In this document: piece by piece, positions 57,421 through 64,000 of the stretch
Numbering within the stretch: the first letter of the stretch is position 1
Layout of the letters: each line of letters starts with the position of its first letter
Program-made: the position numbers and the translations under genes
The notes under the pieces: model-generated
Database searches by the model: none
Told to the model about the DNA's origin: nothing
What the model saw: the letters and a program-made list of their open reading frames with translations, nothing else
Origin: Clostridiaceae bacterium
GTDB taxonomy: Bacteria > Bacillota > Clostridia > Peptostreptococcales > T1SED10-28
DNA length: 64,000 nt
Direction: 5' to 3'
Assembly: GCA_003554105.1 (NCBI GenBank)
Contig: PWFQ01000006.1
Span: 67,036-131,035 of the forward strand

Positions 57421-57936
57421 TTGACGGAGAAAATTCGAATTGGACAAATCATCAATACCCATGGAATTCGAGGAGGATTGAAGGTTCGAACCTTCACCGA
57501 TGATCCGGAACGTTTTTATGATCTGGACACCCTCTATGTGGAGGAACCGGGGAAAAAACAGCAGGAGTTCCATGAGATTGAAAAAATTCAAATTCATAAA
57601 GGATTTGTTATCCTCTATCTGAAAGGGTTTGAGAACATCAATGATGTGGAACACTATAAAAACGCCTATCTGTTTATTGACGAAAGTCTGATGAAGACCC
57701 TTGAGGAGGATACCTACTTTATTCGGGATCTGATCGGTTTAAAGGTCTACAGTGAAGAAGAGGGATACCTGGGAATCCTGAAAGATGTGCTCCGGGGAGG
57801 CTCCAACGAGGTCTATGTCATCAGAGGCGAGCAGTATGGAGAAGTCATGATTCCTGCGGTGGGCGAATTCATTAAGATCGTGGATCTGGAGAAGGGTGAA
57901 ATGCATGTTGAACTGATTGAGGGGATGATCGAATGA
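57421..57936 (+). CDS. rimM: Ribosome maturation factor RimM
   Basis: Helps mature the 30S head. 171 residues: N-terminal RimM barrel (IRIGQIINTHGIRGGLKVRTFT, DPERFYDL) and a C-terminal PRC barrel (about 95-168; DLIGLKVYSEEEGYLG, IPAVGEFIKIVDLE). Start taken as TTG 57421, eight bases after AGGGAGG; the longer reading overlaps the terminator hairpin tail and lacks a ribosome site. Coupled to trmD by ATGA. Confidence 0.95.
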   Translation: MTEKIRIGQIINTHGIRGGLKVRTFTDDPERFYDLDTLYVEEPGKKQQEFHEIEKIQIHKGFVILYLKGFENINDVEHYKNAYLFIDESLMKTLEEDTYFIRDLIGLKVYSEEEGYLGILKDVLRGGSNEVYVIRGEQYGEVMIPAVGEFIKIVDLEKGEMHVELIEGMIE

Positions 57937-58661
57937 ACATCCATATCATGACCCTGTTTCCCGAAATGTTTGAAGGACCCATGGGGTCCAGCATGATCAA
58001 GCGGGGACGGGAGGACGGTCTTTTGACCCTTGAGTACTATCATATTCGTGAGTTTTCTAAGAACAAGCACCAGAAGGTGGACGACTACCCCTATGGTGGC
58101 GGTTCGGGAATGGTTATGACGCCTCAGCCAATTATGGATGCCTACCGTCATATAAAAAGCCGGTGCAAAGGGAGCAAGCCCCGGACCATCTACCTTACCC
58201 CGAAGGGAAAGCTTTTTCATCAGGGAATGGCGGAAGAGCTTGCTAAAGAGGAGGAGCTGATTTTTCTCTGTGGCCATTATGAAGGAGTGGATCAGCGGGT
58301 GATTGATGAGATCGTCACTGATGAAGTGTCTATTGGAGATTATGTTTTAACAGGAGGAGAGCTTCCTGCGATGGTGATGATTGATGCCATTGCACGTATG
58401 ATTCCGGGGTTTCTCTCCTGCGATGAAGCCTATGAGGACGAGTCCATCTACTCCGGTCTGTTGGAGTATCCTCAGTATACAAGGCCCCGGGAGTTTGAGG
58501 GGAATAAGGTCCCGGAGGTTCTTCTATCGGGGGATCACGAAAAAGTTCGGCTCTGGAGACGGAAAAAATCCCTGGAGGTTACGGCTGAAAAACGGCCTGA
58601 TCTTTATGAAAAATACTCTTTGTCAAAGGAAGAGGAAAAGCTGCTGAAAAAGAAGAAATAA
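57933..58661 (+). CDS. trmD: tRNA (guanine-37-N1)-methyltransferase TrmD
   Basis: Makes m1G37 in tRNA. 242 residues; knotted SPOUT fold with MTLFPEMFEGPMGSSMIKR, VDDYPYGGGSGMV, LCGHYEGVDQRV and the cofactor knot YVLTGGELPAMVMIDAIARMIPG in part. Starts within the rimM stop codon (ATGA). Confidence 0.98.
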   Translation: MNIHIMTLFPEMFEGPMGSSMIKRGREDGLLTLEYYHIREFSKNKHQKVDDYPYGGGSGMVMTPQPIMDAYRHIKSRCKGSKPRTIYLTPKGKLFHQGMAEELAKEEELIFLCGHYEGVDQRVIDEIVTDEVSIGDYVLTGGELPAMVMIDAIARMIPGFLSCDEAYEDESIYSGLLEYPQYTRPREFEGNKVPEVLLSGDHEKVRLWRRKKSLEVTAEKRPDLYEKYSLSKEEEKLLKKKK

Positions 58662-58664
58662 TCA

Positions 58665-58693
58665 TTGAAGGGCCATGGGCCTTATGATATAAT
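58665..58693 (+). promoter_or_regulatory. Promoter for rplS
   Basis: TTGAAG (58665-58670), 17-base spacer ending TGA, TATAAT (58688-58693): perfect -10 with TGn. Start near 58700. Confidence 0.85.
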
Positions 58694-58699
58694 ATCAGA

Positions 58700-58768
58700 G
58701 TATTAAAGGCGTTCCTCTGGGAATTTAAGCTTCTTTAAGAACGTCTGGTGAGGAAGGAGGTAATTAGC
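58700..58768 (+). ncRNA. Structured rplS (L19) leader
   Basis: A stem GGCGTTC (58708-58714) with GAACGTC (58739-58745), one G-T wobble, encloses a TTAA/TTAA inner pair; the ribosome site AAGGAGG follows at 58754-58760. It has the position and size of known ribosomal-protein L19 leaders, in which L19 is thought to repress its own synthesis. I have not matched it to the Rfam model. Confidence 0.5.
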
Positions 58769-59119
58769 ATGAATTTAATCGATTTGATTGATCAGGAACA
58801 ACTGAAGTCGGAAGTACCGGAATTCGGACCGGGAGACACGGTGCGCGTTGATGTGAAAATCAAGGAAGGTACCCGTGAAAGAGTACAGGCTTTCCAGGGA
58901 ATCGTACTGAAGCGACAAGGTGGAGGAATTAAAGAAACCTTTACGGTAAGACGACTGGCTTACGGGGTGAGCATGGAAAGAACGTTCCCTGTGCATTCAC
59001 CAAAGGTGGTTGGAATCGAAGTTCTGAAACGAGGGAGTGTTCGAAGAGCACGACTCTACTATCTTAAGAACCGGATTGGAAAATCAGCCTACAGAATCAA
59101 AGACAAAGATCAGAATTAA
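58769..59119 (+). CDS. rplS: 50S ribosomal protein L19
   Basis: Large-subunit protein at the subunit interface, 116 residues: [49 protein letters not shown]. Start ATG 58769, eight bases after AAGGAGG; an upstream in-frame start would lie inside the leader stem. Own promoter and terminator. Confidence 0.98.
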   Translation: MNLIDLIDQEQLKSEVPEFGPGDTVRVDVKIKEGTRERVQAFQGIVLKRQGGGIKETFTVRRLAYGVSMERTFPVHSPKVVGIEVLKRGSVRRARLYYLKNRIGKSAYRIKDKDQN

Positions 59120-59125
59120 GAAACG

Positions 59126-59153
59126 GGGACTGGAGACAGTCCCTTATTTTTTT
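59126..59153 (+). terminator. Intrinsic terminator after rplS
   Basis: GGGACTG-GAGA-CAGTCCC (59126-59143), a seven-base perfect stem capped by a GNRA-type tetraloop, then TTATTTTTTT. Confidence 0.92.
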
Positions 59154-59175
59154 CACGAAAGAAGGATGTGATCCA

Positions 59176-60063
59176 ATGAAGATTAAATGGTATCCCGGTC
59201 ATATGAAAAAGACCAAGGATCTGTTAAAGGAACAGTTAAAGCTGGTGGACGTGGTATGGGAACTGATCGATGCCCGAATCCCCAGAAGCAGTAAAAACCC
59301 TGATATCGATGGAATCATCAAGGGCAAACCGAAGATTGTGATTCTCAATAAGAAAGATCTGGCGGATCCTCATATCACCGAGGATTGGATCAATTATTAT
59401 AAAGAGCGGGGAGTCCTGGCAATTCCTATGAACTCCCTTGAAAAAAGCGGTGTGAATCAACTGGTGGCGGAAAGCAAAATAATTCTGGAGGAAAAGTTGA
59501 AAACCCGAAGGGCGAAAGGGTTGAAACGGATTGTGATCCGCGCCATGATCGTTGGCATTCCCAATGTGGGAAAATCCTCAATGATCAATAAATTCGCCAA
59601 TAAAAAGAGCGCAAAAACCGGAAACAAGCCCGGGGTCACCAAGGGAAAACAATGGGTGCGTCTTCAAAAAGACTTGGAAATGCTGGATACTCCCGGGATT
59701 TTATGGCCGAAGCTGGAAGATCAGCAGGGAGCCCTTCACCTGGCCTTTGTGGGAACCATCAAGGATGAGATTATGGACAGGGAAACCCTTGCACTTCGCC
59801 TTGTAGAGACGCTTTTGGAATCCTATAAACCATTGCTTTATGAACGGTATCAGCTGGAAGGATTTTCCTACGTGGAACCCCTGGAGGTTCTCGATGAAAT
59901 CGCCCGGAAGCGGGGCTGCATTCTTCGGGGACAGGAGATTGATTATTTGAGGGTTTCGGATATCCTGCTGGATGAGTTCCGATCGGGTAAAATCGGAAAA
60001 ATCTCCCTGGAAGCACCCATCAGGGATGAGGTCTCAGGGAGGGATTCCCATGGATCGGTGTAA
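59176..60063 (+). CDS. rbgA: Ribosome biogenesis GTPase RbgA (YlqF)
   Basis: Circularly permuted GTPase for late 50S assembly. 295 residues: starts IKWYPGHMKKTKDLLKEQ, then NKKDLAD (G4) ahead of the P-loop GIPNVGKSSMIN (G1) and DTPGILWPK (G3). The C-terminal helical domain is present. It overlaps the next gene by 14 bases. Confidence 0.96.
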   Translation: MKIKWYPGHMKKTKDLLKEQLKLVDVVWELIDARIPRSSKNPDIDGIIKGKPKIVILNKKDLADPHITEDWINYYKERGVLAIPMNSLEKSGVNQLVAESKIILEEKLKTRRAKGLKRIVIRAMIVGIPNVGKSSMINKFANKKSAKTGNKPGVTKGKQWVRLQKDLEMLDTPGILWPKLEDQQGALHLAFVGTIKDEIMDRETLALRLVETLLESYKPLLYERYQLEGFSYVEPLEVLDEIARKRGCILRGQEIDYLRVSDILLDEFRSGKIGKISLEAPIRDEVSGRDSHGSV

Positions 60064-61081
60064 AATCGAGAGGGATCTTCACGAAAAAGGATATGAGAGG
60101 ATTGCCTGCATTGACGAGGTGGGAAGAGGATGCCTTTTCGGTCCGGTCATGGCTGCAGCGGTGATTCTCCCAAAGGATCTTGTTATTGAGGGTGTCAATG
60201 ATTCTAAAAAAATTTCCGAGAAAAAACGGGAAGCATTTTTTCCTGTAATCGAGGAGAAGGCACTGGCCATCGGATACGGAAGGGTGGAGCCTGAGGAGAT
60301 CGATCAAATCAATATCAGAAATGCCACGAAAAAAGCCATGGCAATGGCCGTTGAAAATTTGAAGGATCCCGATGGGAACAAAGTGGTGCCGGATTATGTC
60401 CTGGTGGATGGAGAGAACATTGATCTTCCCTATCCCAGAGAGGGAATTATTCAAGGGGATCAAAAGGTTCAGGGAATCTCCTGTGCTTCAATTATGGCAA
60501 AAGTGGCAAGAGACCGGGAAATGGTGAAGCTTGCTTTGGAGTATCCGGAGTATGGTCTGGAAAAACATAAGGGCTATGGCACAAAGCAGCATCGGGATGC
60601 TCTGGGAAAACTGGGAGCAACGCCTCTGCACCGGAAGACATTTATTTCCCGAATACCCATGGCGGGAGACCTGACCAAGCCTCAAGGGAGTGGGAATGAA
60701 AAGCTCACCGGGGGAAAGAGAGGCAACACCAAACCCCTGGGAGATCTGGGAGAGGCTCTGGCCATGAAACACTTTAAAGAGAAGGGCATGATCATCCTCA
60801 ATGAGAAATACAGGACCCCCTTGGGAGAGATCGATCTTGTGATGAAAGATGGAGAGGAACTGGCCTTTGTGGAAGTAAAAACCCGAAGAAGCGAGGAGTA
60901 CGGTCAGCCCATTGAGGCGGTGACACCGAAAAAAGCGGAAACCATAAAAAAAGTTGCGGAGCTCTATCTTGCTATGGAAAAACAGGCACTGAAAGGGATT
61001 TCAGAAATCCGCTTTGATGTGGTGGAGGTCTACATAAAAAGCCGTCAATATAAAATCATTCATCACCGTCGTATGTTTTAG
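60050..61081 (+). CDS. rnhB: Ribonuclease HII fused to a YraN-type (UPF0102) domain
   Basis: One 343-residue chain with two domains. Residues 1-205 are RNase HII, which removes ribonucleotides from DNA: IDEVGRGCLFGPVMAAAV (D22, E23), VLVDG (D120) and MAKVARDREM (D155). After a Gly/Lys linker (205-226), residues 227-343 are a YraN-type nuclease-like domain: PLGDLGEALAMKHF, GEIDLVMKDG and FVEVKTRRS, i.e. the D-x(n)-ExK pattern of PD-(D/E)xK enzymes (D262, E275, K277). These are separate, often adjacent genes elsewhere. Start ATG 60050 after GGGAGGG. Confidence 0.93.
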   Translation: MDRCKIERDLHEKGYERIACIDEVGRGCLFGPVMAAAVILPKDLVIEGVNDSKKISEKKREAFFPVIEEKALAIGYGRVEPEEIDQINIRNATKKAMAMAVENLKDPDGNKVVPDYVLVDGENIDLPYPREGIIQGDQKVQGISCASIMAKVARDREMVKLALEYPEYGLEKHKGYGTKQHRDALGKLGATPLHRKTFISRIPMAGDLTKPQGSGNEKLTGGKRGNTKPLGDLGEALAMKHFKEKGMIILNEKYRTPLGEIDLVMKDGEELAFVEVKTRRSEEYGQPIEAVTPKKAETIKKVAELYLAMEKQALKGISEIRFDVVEVYIKSRQYKIIHHRRMF

Positions 61082-61100
61082 GTTTATCGAAGGAGAGGGA

Positions 61101-61157
61101 ACAAAAAATCAACCCCTGAAGAAAATGAAATTTTCATTTTCCCGGGGGTTTTTTGTC
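61101..61157. terminator. Bidirectional terminator between the RNase HII-YraN gene and comM
   Basis: AACCCC (61111-61116) with GGGGTT (61145-61150), an inner palindrome GAAAATGAAA/TTTTCATTTTC, and outer ACAAAAAA with TTTTTTGT, giving T runs on both strands. Confidence 0.88.
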
Positions 61158-61161
61158 GTAA

Positions 61162-62691
61162 TCAGGGCTGATAAGCAAAATTCCGATATTGGAGAGCTTC
61201 CAAAATATGACGTTCTTCGATTTCCGGAGTCTCCTCCAGGTCTGCAATGGTCCGACTTACTTTAAGAAGTTTATGATAGCTCCGGGGGGTAAATTTCATT
61301 TGATCGTAGGCTTTTTCCAAAAGGTGTCGGCTGTTATCATTGAGACGCAGAATCTCATCGTTGAGATGAGGAGGGATCCGACTGTTTACCTCAAAGGGGT
61401 ACTCCTGATAACGATGAGCCTGCAGGGTCCGGCCCTTCAGTACATCTTTTGCCATGGTTTCACTGCTAAGACCATCTTTCATCGTGGAATCCTGAAGGTC
61501 ACTGAAGCTTCCCCGGGGGACTTCGATAATCAGATCAATACGGTCTAATAAAGGTCCTGAGAGTTTTTGCTGGTAGCGCAGGATCTCCGGTGCCGAGCAG
61601 GTGCATTCCTTGACAGGATCTCCATAATACCCGCAGGGACAGGGATTCATTGCAGCCACGAAAAGAAAATCTGCAGGGTAGGTATAGGAACGATGGGAGC
61701 GGGAAAGGGTGATTTTATGATCCTCAAGGGGCTGTCGAAGAATCTCAAGGGCCCGTTTGTCAAATTCCGGGAGTTCATCAAGGAACAGAACTCCGTGATG
61801 GGCAAGGGAAATTTCTCCCGGCATGGGTCTTAAACCTCCGCCGGATAAGGAAACGGCAGTGGAGGTATTATGAGGGCTTCGGAAAGGAGGCTGAAGAAGA
61901 AGCCCGGTCTCGTCAAAAAGCTTTCCCGAAATGCTGTAGATCTTTGTGACCTCTATGGATTTTTTTGCGGAAAGAGGCGGAAGAATGGAAGGAATCCGCT
62001 TTGCCGCCATGGATTTGCCCGATCCCGGCGGACCGATCATTAAAACATTGTGAAGACCTGCAGCTGCGATCACCATTCCCCGTTTTAGGGACTCCTGACC
62101 TTTGATTTCAGCGTAATTCGGAAGTGGAAGATCTGTATGAACCGACGGGTTGGAAGGAATAGCCCTCTGCTCATCCCGTATTTCTCCATCCACGATATAG
62201 GTAATCACCGAAGAGAGGTTTTTGAAGCCCAGAACCTCCATCCCATTCACGTTGCCGCCCTCGGGCAGATTCCTATGGGGGATAAGGGCTTTTTTATAGC
62301 CCCGGTTTTTCATTTCCAACAGCATGGGAAGGATTCCGGTGACACCGTTGATTCCACCGTCCAAAGAAAGTTCTCCGATGACAACGGTATCATCCTCCAG
62401 CAGGGGCGGGATTTGCCCGGATCCCTGTAAAATTCCCAGGGCAATGGGAAGGTCGAAATGGGAACCCTCCTTGCGGTTAAAGGCGGGGGCAAGATTAACC
62501 GTGATCCGCTTCATGGGAAACTCATAATCAAGATTTTTAATGGCCGAGCGAACACGGTCCTTGGATTCTTTAACGGAGACCGTGGGAAGCCCCACAATCA
62601 GAACTACAGGCAATCCTAAATCAAGATCCACCTCAACGTTGATGGGATAGACCTCCAAACCTTCGATACAGCAGGATTTAACGATTTCCAT
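61162..62691 (-). CDS. comM: YifB/ComM family Mg-chelatase-like AAA ATPase
   Basis: 509 residues: N-terminal Lon-like (ChlI) domain (about 1-165; EIVKSCCIEGLEVYPINVEVD, VGLPTVSVKESKDRVRSAI), AAA domain with P-loop GPPGSGKSMAAKRIP and Walker B HHGVLFLDELPEF, a zinc-like CPCGYYGDPVKECTC, and a C-terminal Mg chelatase-like domain. Known ComM proteins are helicases that extend branch migration in natural transformation. Start at ATG 62691; an upstream in-frame ATG at 62715 puts the ribosome site inside the gene. Confidence 0.94.
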   Translation of the reverse strand: MEIVKSCCIEGLEVYPINVEVDLDLGLPVVLIVGLPTVSVKESKDRVRSAIKNLDYEFPMKRITVNLAPAFNRKEGSHFDLPIALGILQGSGQIPPLLEDDTVVIGELSLDGGINGVTGILPMLLEMKNRGYKKALIPHRNLPEGGNVNGMEVLGFKNLSSVITYIVDGEIRDEQRAIPSNPSVHTDLPLPNYAEIKGQESLKRGMVIAAAGLHNVLMIGPPGSGKSMAAKRIPSILPPLSAKKSIEVTKIYSISGKLFDETGLLLQPPFRSPHNTSTAVSLSGGGLRPMPGEISLAHHGVLFLDELPEFDKRALEILRQPLEDHKITLSRSHRSYTYPADFLFVAAMNPCPCGYYGDPVKECTCSAPEILRYQQKLSGPLLDRIDLIIEVPRGSFSDLQDSTMKDGLSSETMAKDVLKGRTLQAHRYQEYPFEVNSRIPPHLNDEILRLNDNSRHLLEKAYDQMKFTPRSYHKLLKVSRTIADLEETPEIEERHILEALQYRNFAYQP

Positions 62692-62880
62692 GGACTTACC
62701 CCTCTCCTCTGTCATCTTTTAAGCAAAAATACACCCATAATGTATTCGACACAAAAAAGGAGATCTCCTGCAAAAGTTAATAATCATTGAAGTTCAACCA
62801 TAATAAGGAAATGTTTAAGGGAAATGTCCATTGGGTAAAAAGAGAAGGATTTAACAGTCTTCCTGCATTTAACACATTAT
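62692..62880. other. Intergenic region upstream of comM and the aminomutase promoter
   Basis: No gene seen. It contains a ten-base palindrome GGAGATCTCC (62759-62768), a possible weak comM promoter on the reverse strand (TTGTGT, 17 bases, TATTTT, about 62752-62724), and two direct copies of ATTTAACA at 62849-62856 and 62867-62874, 18 bases apart, just before the -35 of the next promoter. Confidence 0.4.
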
Positions 62881-62909
62881 TTGACAGATAAAAAGGGGTA
62901 TGCTAACAT
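62881..62909 (+). promoter_or_regulatory. Strong promoter upstream of the aminomutase gene
   Basis: TTGACA (62881-62886, perfect), 17-base spacer ending TGC, TAACAT (62904-62909): consensus -35 with TGn extended -10. Start near 62916, so the transcript has about 210 bases before the coding start at 63126. Confidence 0.8.
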
Positions 62910-63018
62910 ATATTTTTATAAGAGTCTATCATACTTCTCCGGGTTTTCTGCGAATATTCATCTCGCTTGCCGTACATTGCAAGAATCCCTATATACATGC
63001 AAAATTCAAACGATTGTA

Positions 63019-63050
63019 AGATTCGTGGCATCTTAGGCCCGATCTTTTTT
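63019..63050 (+). terminator. Intrinsic terminator inside the aminomutase leader
   Basis: AGAT-CG-GGC (with single bulged T at 63023 and 63026) pairs with GCC-CG-ATCT around ATCTTAG, then five T (63046-63050). It lies about 100-135 bases after the predicted start and 76 before the gene. Either an attenuator of the gene or the end of a small RNA. Confidence 0.6.
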
Positions 63051-63125
63051 ACGGATTATTGAAGGTGGATATCCGAGAATATCGCGGAGGGAGCAACCTA
63101 TAGAACTACTAAAGGAGGAGATCAC

Positions 63126-64000
63126 TTGAGCTGCAATACAAGTTCTAAAAGCAGAGAAATTTCATTAAAGCGTGCGGAAGAATTGCATTCCCGCATTGAA
63201 GATTATTTAAAGGTAAAAGATCATATCCCAAAGGGAGCATCGGAGAAGCAGCTAAAAACTTCACTGGAGAAAAAGGAAAAGATGCTGAAGATGTTCAACG
63301 CTACGGAAGAGGACTGGAAGAGCTGGCAGTGGCAGCTGAAAAGCCGAATTTCCGATGTGGATGTTCTAAAGGAGATCATCCGTTTATCCGAGAAGGAAAT
63401 CGAAGACATCCGAAAGGTGGGGGAGAAATTTCGATGGTCCGTCTCTCCCTATTACGCATCTCTGATCGATGACGATAATAAATATTGTCCCGTCAAATTA
63501 ATGTCGATTCCCAGCGGTGTGGAAATTGAAGATCTTGAAGGGGATTCCGACCCAATGGGAGAGGAGTTTACCAACCCTGCAGGGTCCATTACAAGACGTT
63601 ACCCCGATCGCTTGATTATTAACGTGACGAATGAGTGTGCCATGTACTGTCGACATTGTCAACGTCGACGGAACATCGGAGGCATGGATCAGCACCAGCC
63701 TAGAGAAATATTGCAGGAATCCATCGACTATATCCGCGACAATCCGGAAATTCGCGACGTTCTCATTACCGGCGGAGATCCTTTAACCCTTTCGAACAGT
63801 ATGCTGGATTGGCTGTTGAAGGAAGTCACAAGCATTGAAACGGTGGATTATGTCCGTCTGGGAAGCCGTACATTGGTGACAATGCCTCAGCGTGTGGACG
63901 ACGAGTTCATTGAAATGATGGAAAAATATTCACCGGTGTTTATCAACACCCACTTCAATCATCCTCAGGAAATTACCCCGGAAGCAGTTGAAGCATGCCA
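63126..64000 (+). CDS. Glutamate 2,3-aminomutase-like radical SAM enzyme, N-terminal part
   Basis: Lysine/glutamate 2,3-aminomutase family: radical SAM plus pyridoxal phosphate enzymes that move the amino group from carbon 2 to 3, giving beta-amino acids. 291 codons are present before the right edge. Iron-sulfur motif CAMYCRHC (C171, C175, C178) in INVTNECAMYCRHCQRRRNIGG, then DVLITGGDPLTL and RLGSRTLVTMPQRV. The N-terminus (SSKSREISLKRAEELHSRIEDYL, in part) resembles glutamate 2,3-aminomutase of Clostridioides more than lysine aminomutase as I recall it, but the residues that fix substrate lie past the edge. Start is TTG at 63126 with AGGAGG seven bases before. Confidence 0.88.
   Translation, partial: MSCNTSSKSREISLKRAEELHSRIEDYLKVKDHIPKGASEKQLKTSLEKKEKMLKMFNATEEDWKSWQWQLKSRISDVDVLKEIIRLSEKEIEDIRKVGEKFRWSVSPYYASLIDDDNKYCPVKLMSIPSGVEIEDLEGDSDPMGEEFTNPAGSITRRYPDRLIINVTNECAMYCRHCQRRRNIGGMDQHQPREILQESIDYIRDNPEIRDVLITGGDPLTLSNSMLDWLLKEVTSIETVDYVRLGSRTLVTMPQRVDDEFIEMMEKYSPVFINTHFNHPQEITPEAVEAC

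Noticed and set aside
59972-60049. Longer N-terminus for the RNase HII-YraN gene
   Set aside because: It would lie inside rbgA and has no ribosome site; ATG 60050 has GGGAGGG.
62997-63062. 21-codon open frame (starts MQNSNDCKIRG) across the leader terminator, possible leader peptide
   Set aside because: No ribosome site before the ATG and no run of a regulatory amino acid codon; likely chance.
63084-63108. GGAGGGAGCAACC resembling riboswitch or T-box core sequence before the aminomutase gene
   Set aside because: It lacks the T-box sequence and the paired helices of known classes; kept only as part of the leader finding.

Overview
The window is ordinary chromosome from a Gram-positive, low-to-mid GC bacterium of the Bacillota, most likely class Clostridia. 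The evidence is: strong AGGAGG ribosome sites with many TTG and GTG starts; sepF/divIVA division genes; a PASTA-domain kinase; FapR control of lipid genes; FabK as enoyl reductase; ybl/ylm/ylo/ylq gene order close to Bacillus; and clostridial-type extras (HemZ, DUF116, a glutamate 2,3-aminomutase-like radical SAM enzyme). I cannot name a genus. I saw no rRNA, tRNA, insertion sequence, prophage or CRISPR array.

Layout. Positions 1-7400 are a loose accessory stretch: a partial Gfo/Idh/MocA oxidoreductase divergent from a MocR-type regulator with a palindromic operator between them, a PduO-type cobalamin adenosyltransferase, a nitrilase-Nudix fusion, hemZ, a phosphodiesterase-like enzyme and a small unknown membrane protein. 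Positions 7500-13900 are the division cluster (HlyD-like, ylmE, sepF, ylmG, ylmH, divIVA) followed by mtnN, lspA, an RluA-family synthase and pyrR; a bidirectional terminator separates these from rqcH on the other strand. Positions 15800-25200 form a long unit: dapF, yicC, remA, gmk, rpoZ, coaBC, priA, def, fmt, a DUF116 gene and a zinc membrane peptidase. Positions 25270-32620 are rsmB, rlmN, prpC, prkC, rsgA, rpe, thiN. Next come rpmB (reverse strand), the Asp23 gene, fakA-like yloV, recG, rsmD, coaD, a coiled-coil gene, tmcAL (reverse) and ackA.

Positions 41600-49500 make membrane lipid: yceD and rpmF behind a perfect consensus promoter, then fapR behind its own operator, plsX, fabH, fabK, fabD, fabG, acpP, fabF. 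fabZ, fabI and acc genes are not here. Positions 49600-61100 are rnc, smc, ftsY, then ylxM, ffh, rpsP, khpA, rimM, trmD, rplS, rbgA and a fused RNase HII-YraN gene: secretion (SRP), ribosome biogenesis and genome maintenance. comM lies on the reverse strand. After a 434-base intergenic region with a strong promoter and an internal intrinsic terminator, the window ends inside a glutamate/lysine 2,3-aminomutase family gene.

Most of the window is conserved housekeeping and I do not see a convincing new multi-gene system. The best leads are the terminator-bearing leader before the aminomutase gene, two domain fusions (RNase HII-YraN and nitrilase-Nudix), the MocR operator, and an unusual nested inverted-repeat structure between thiN and rpmB.
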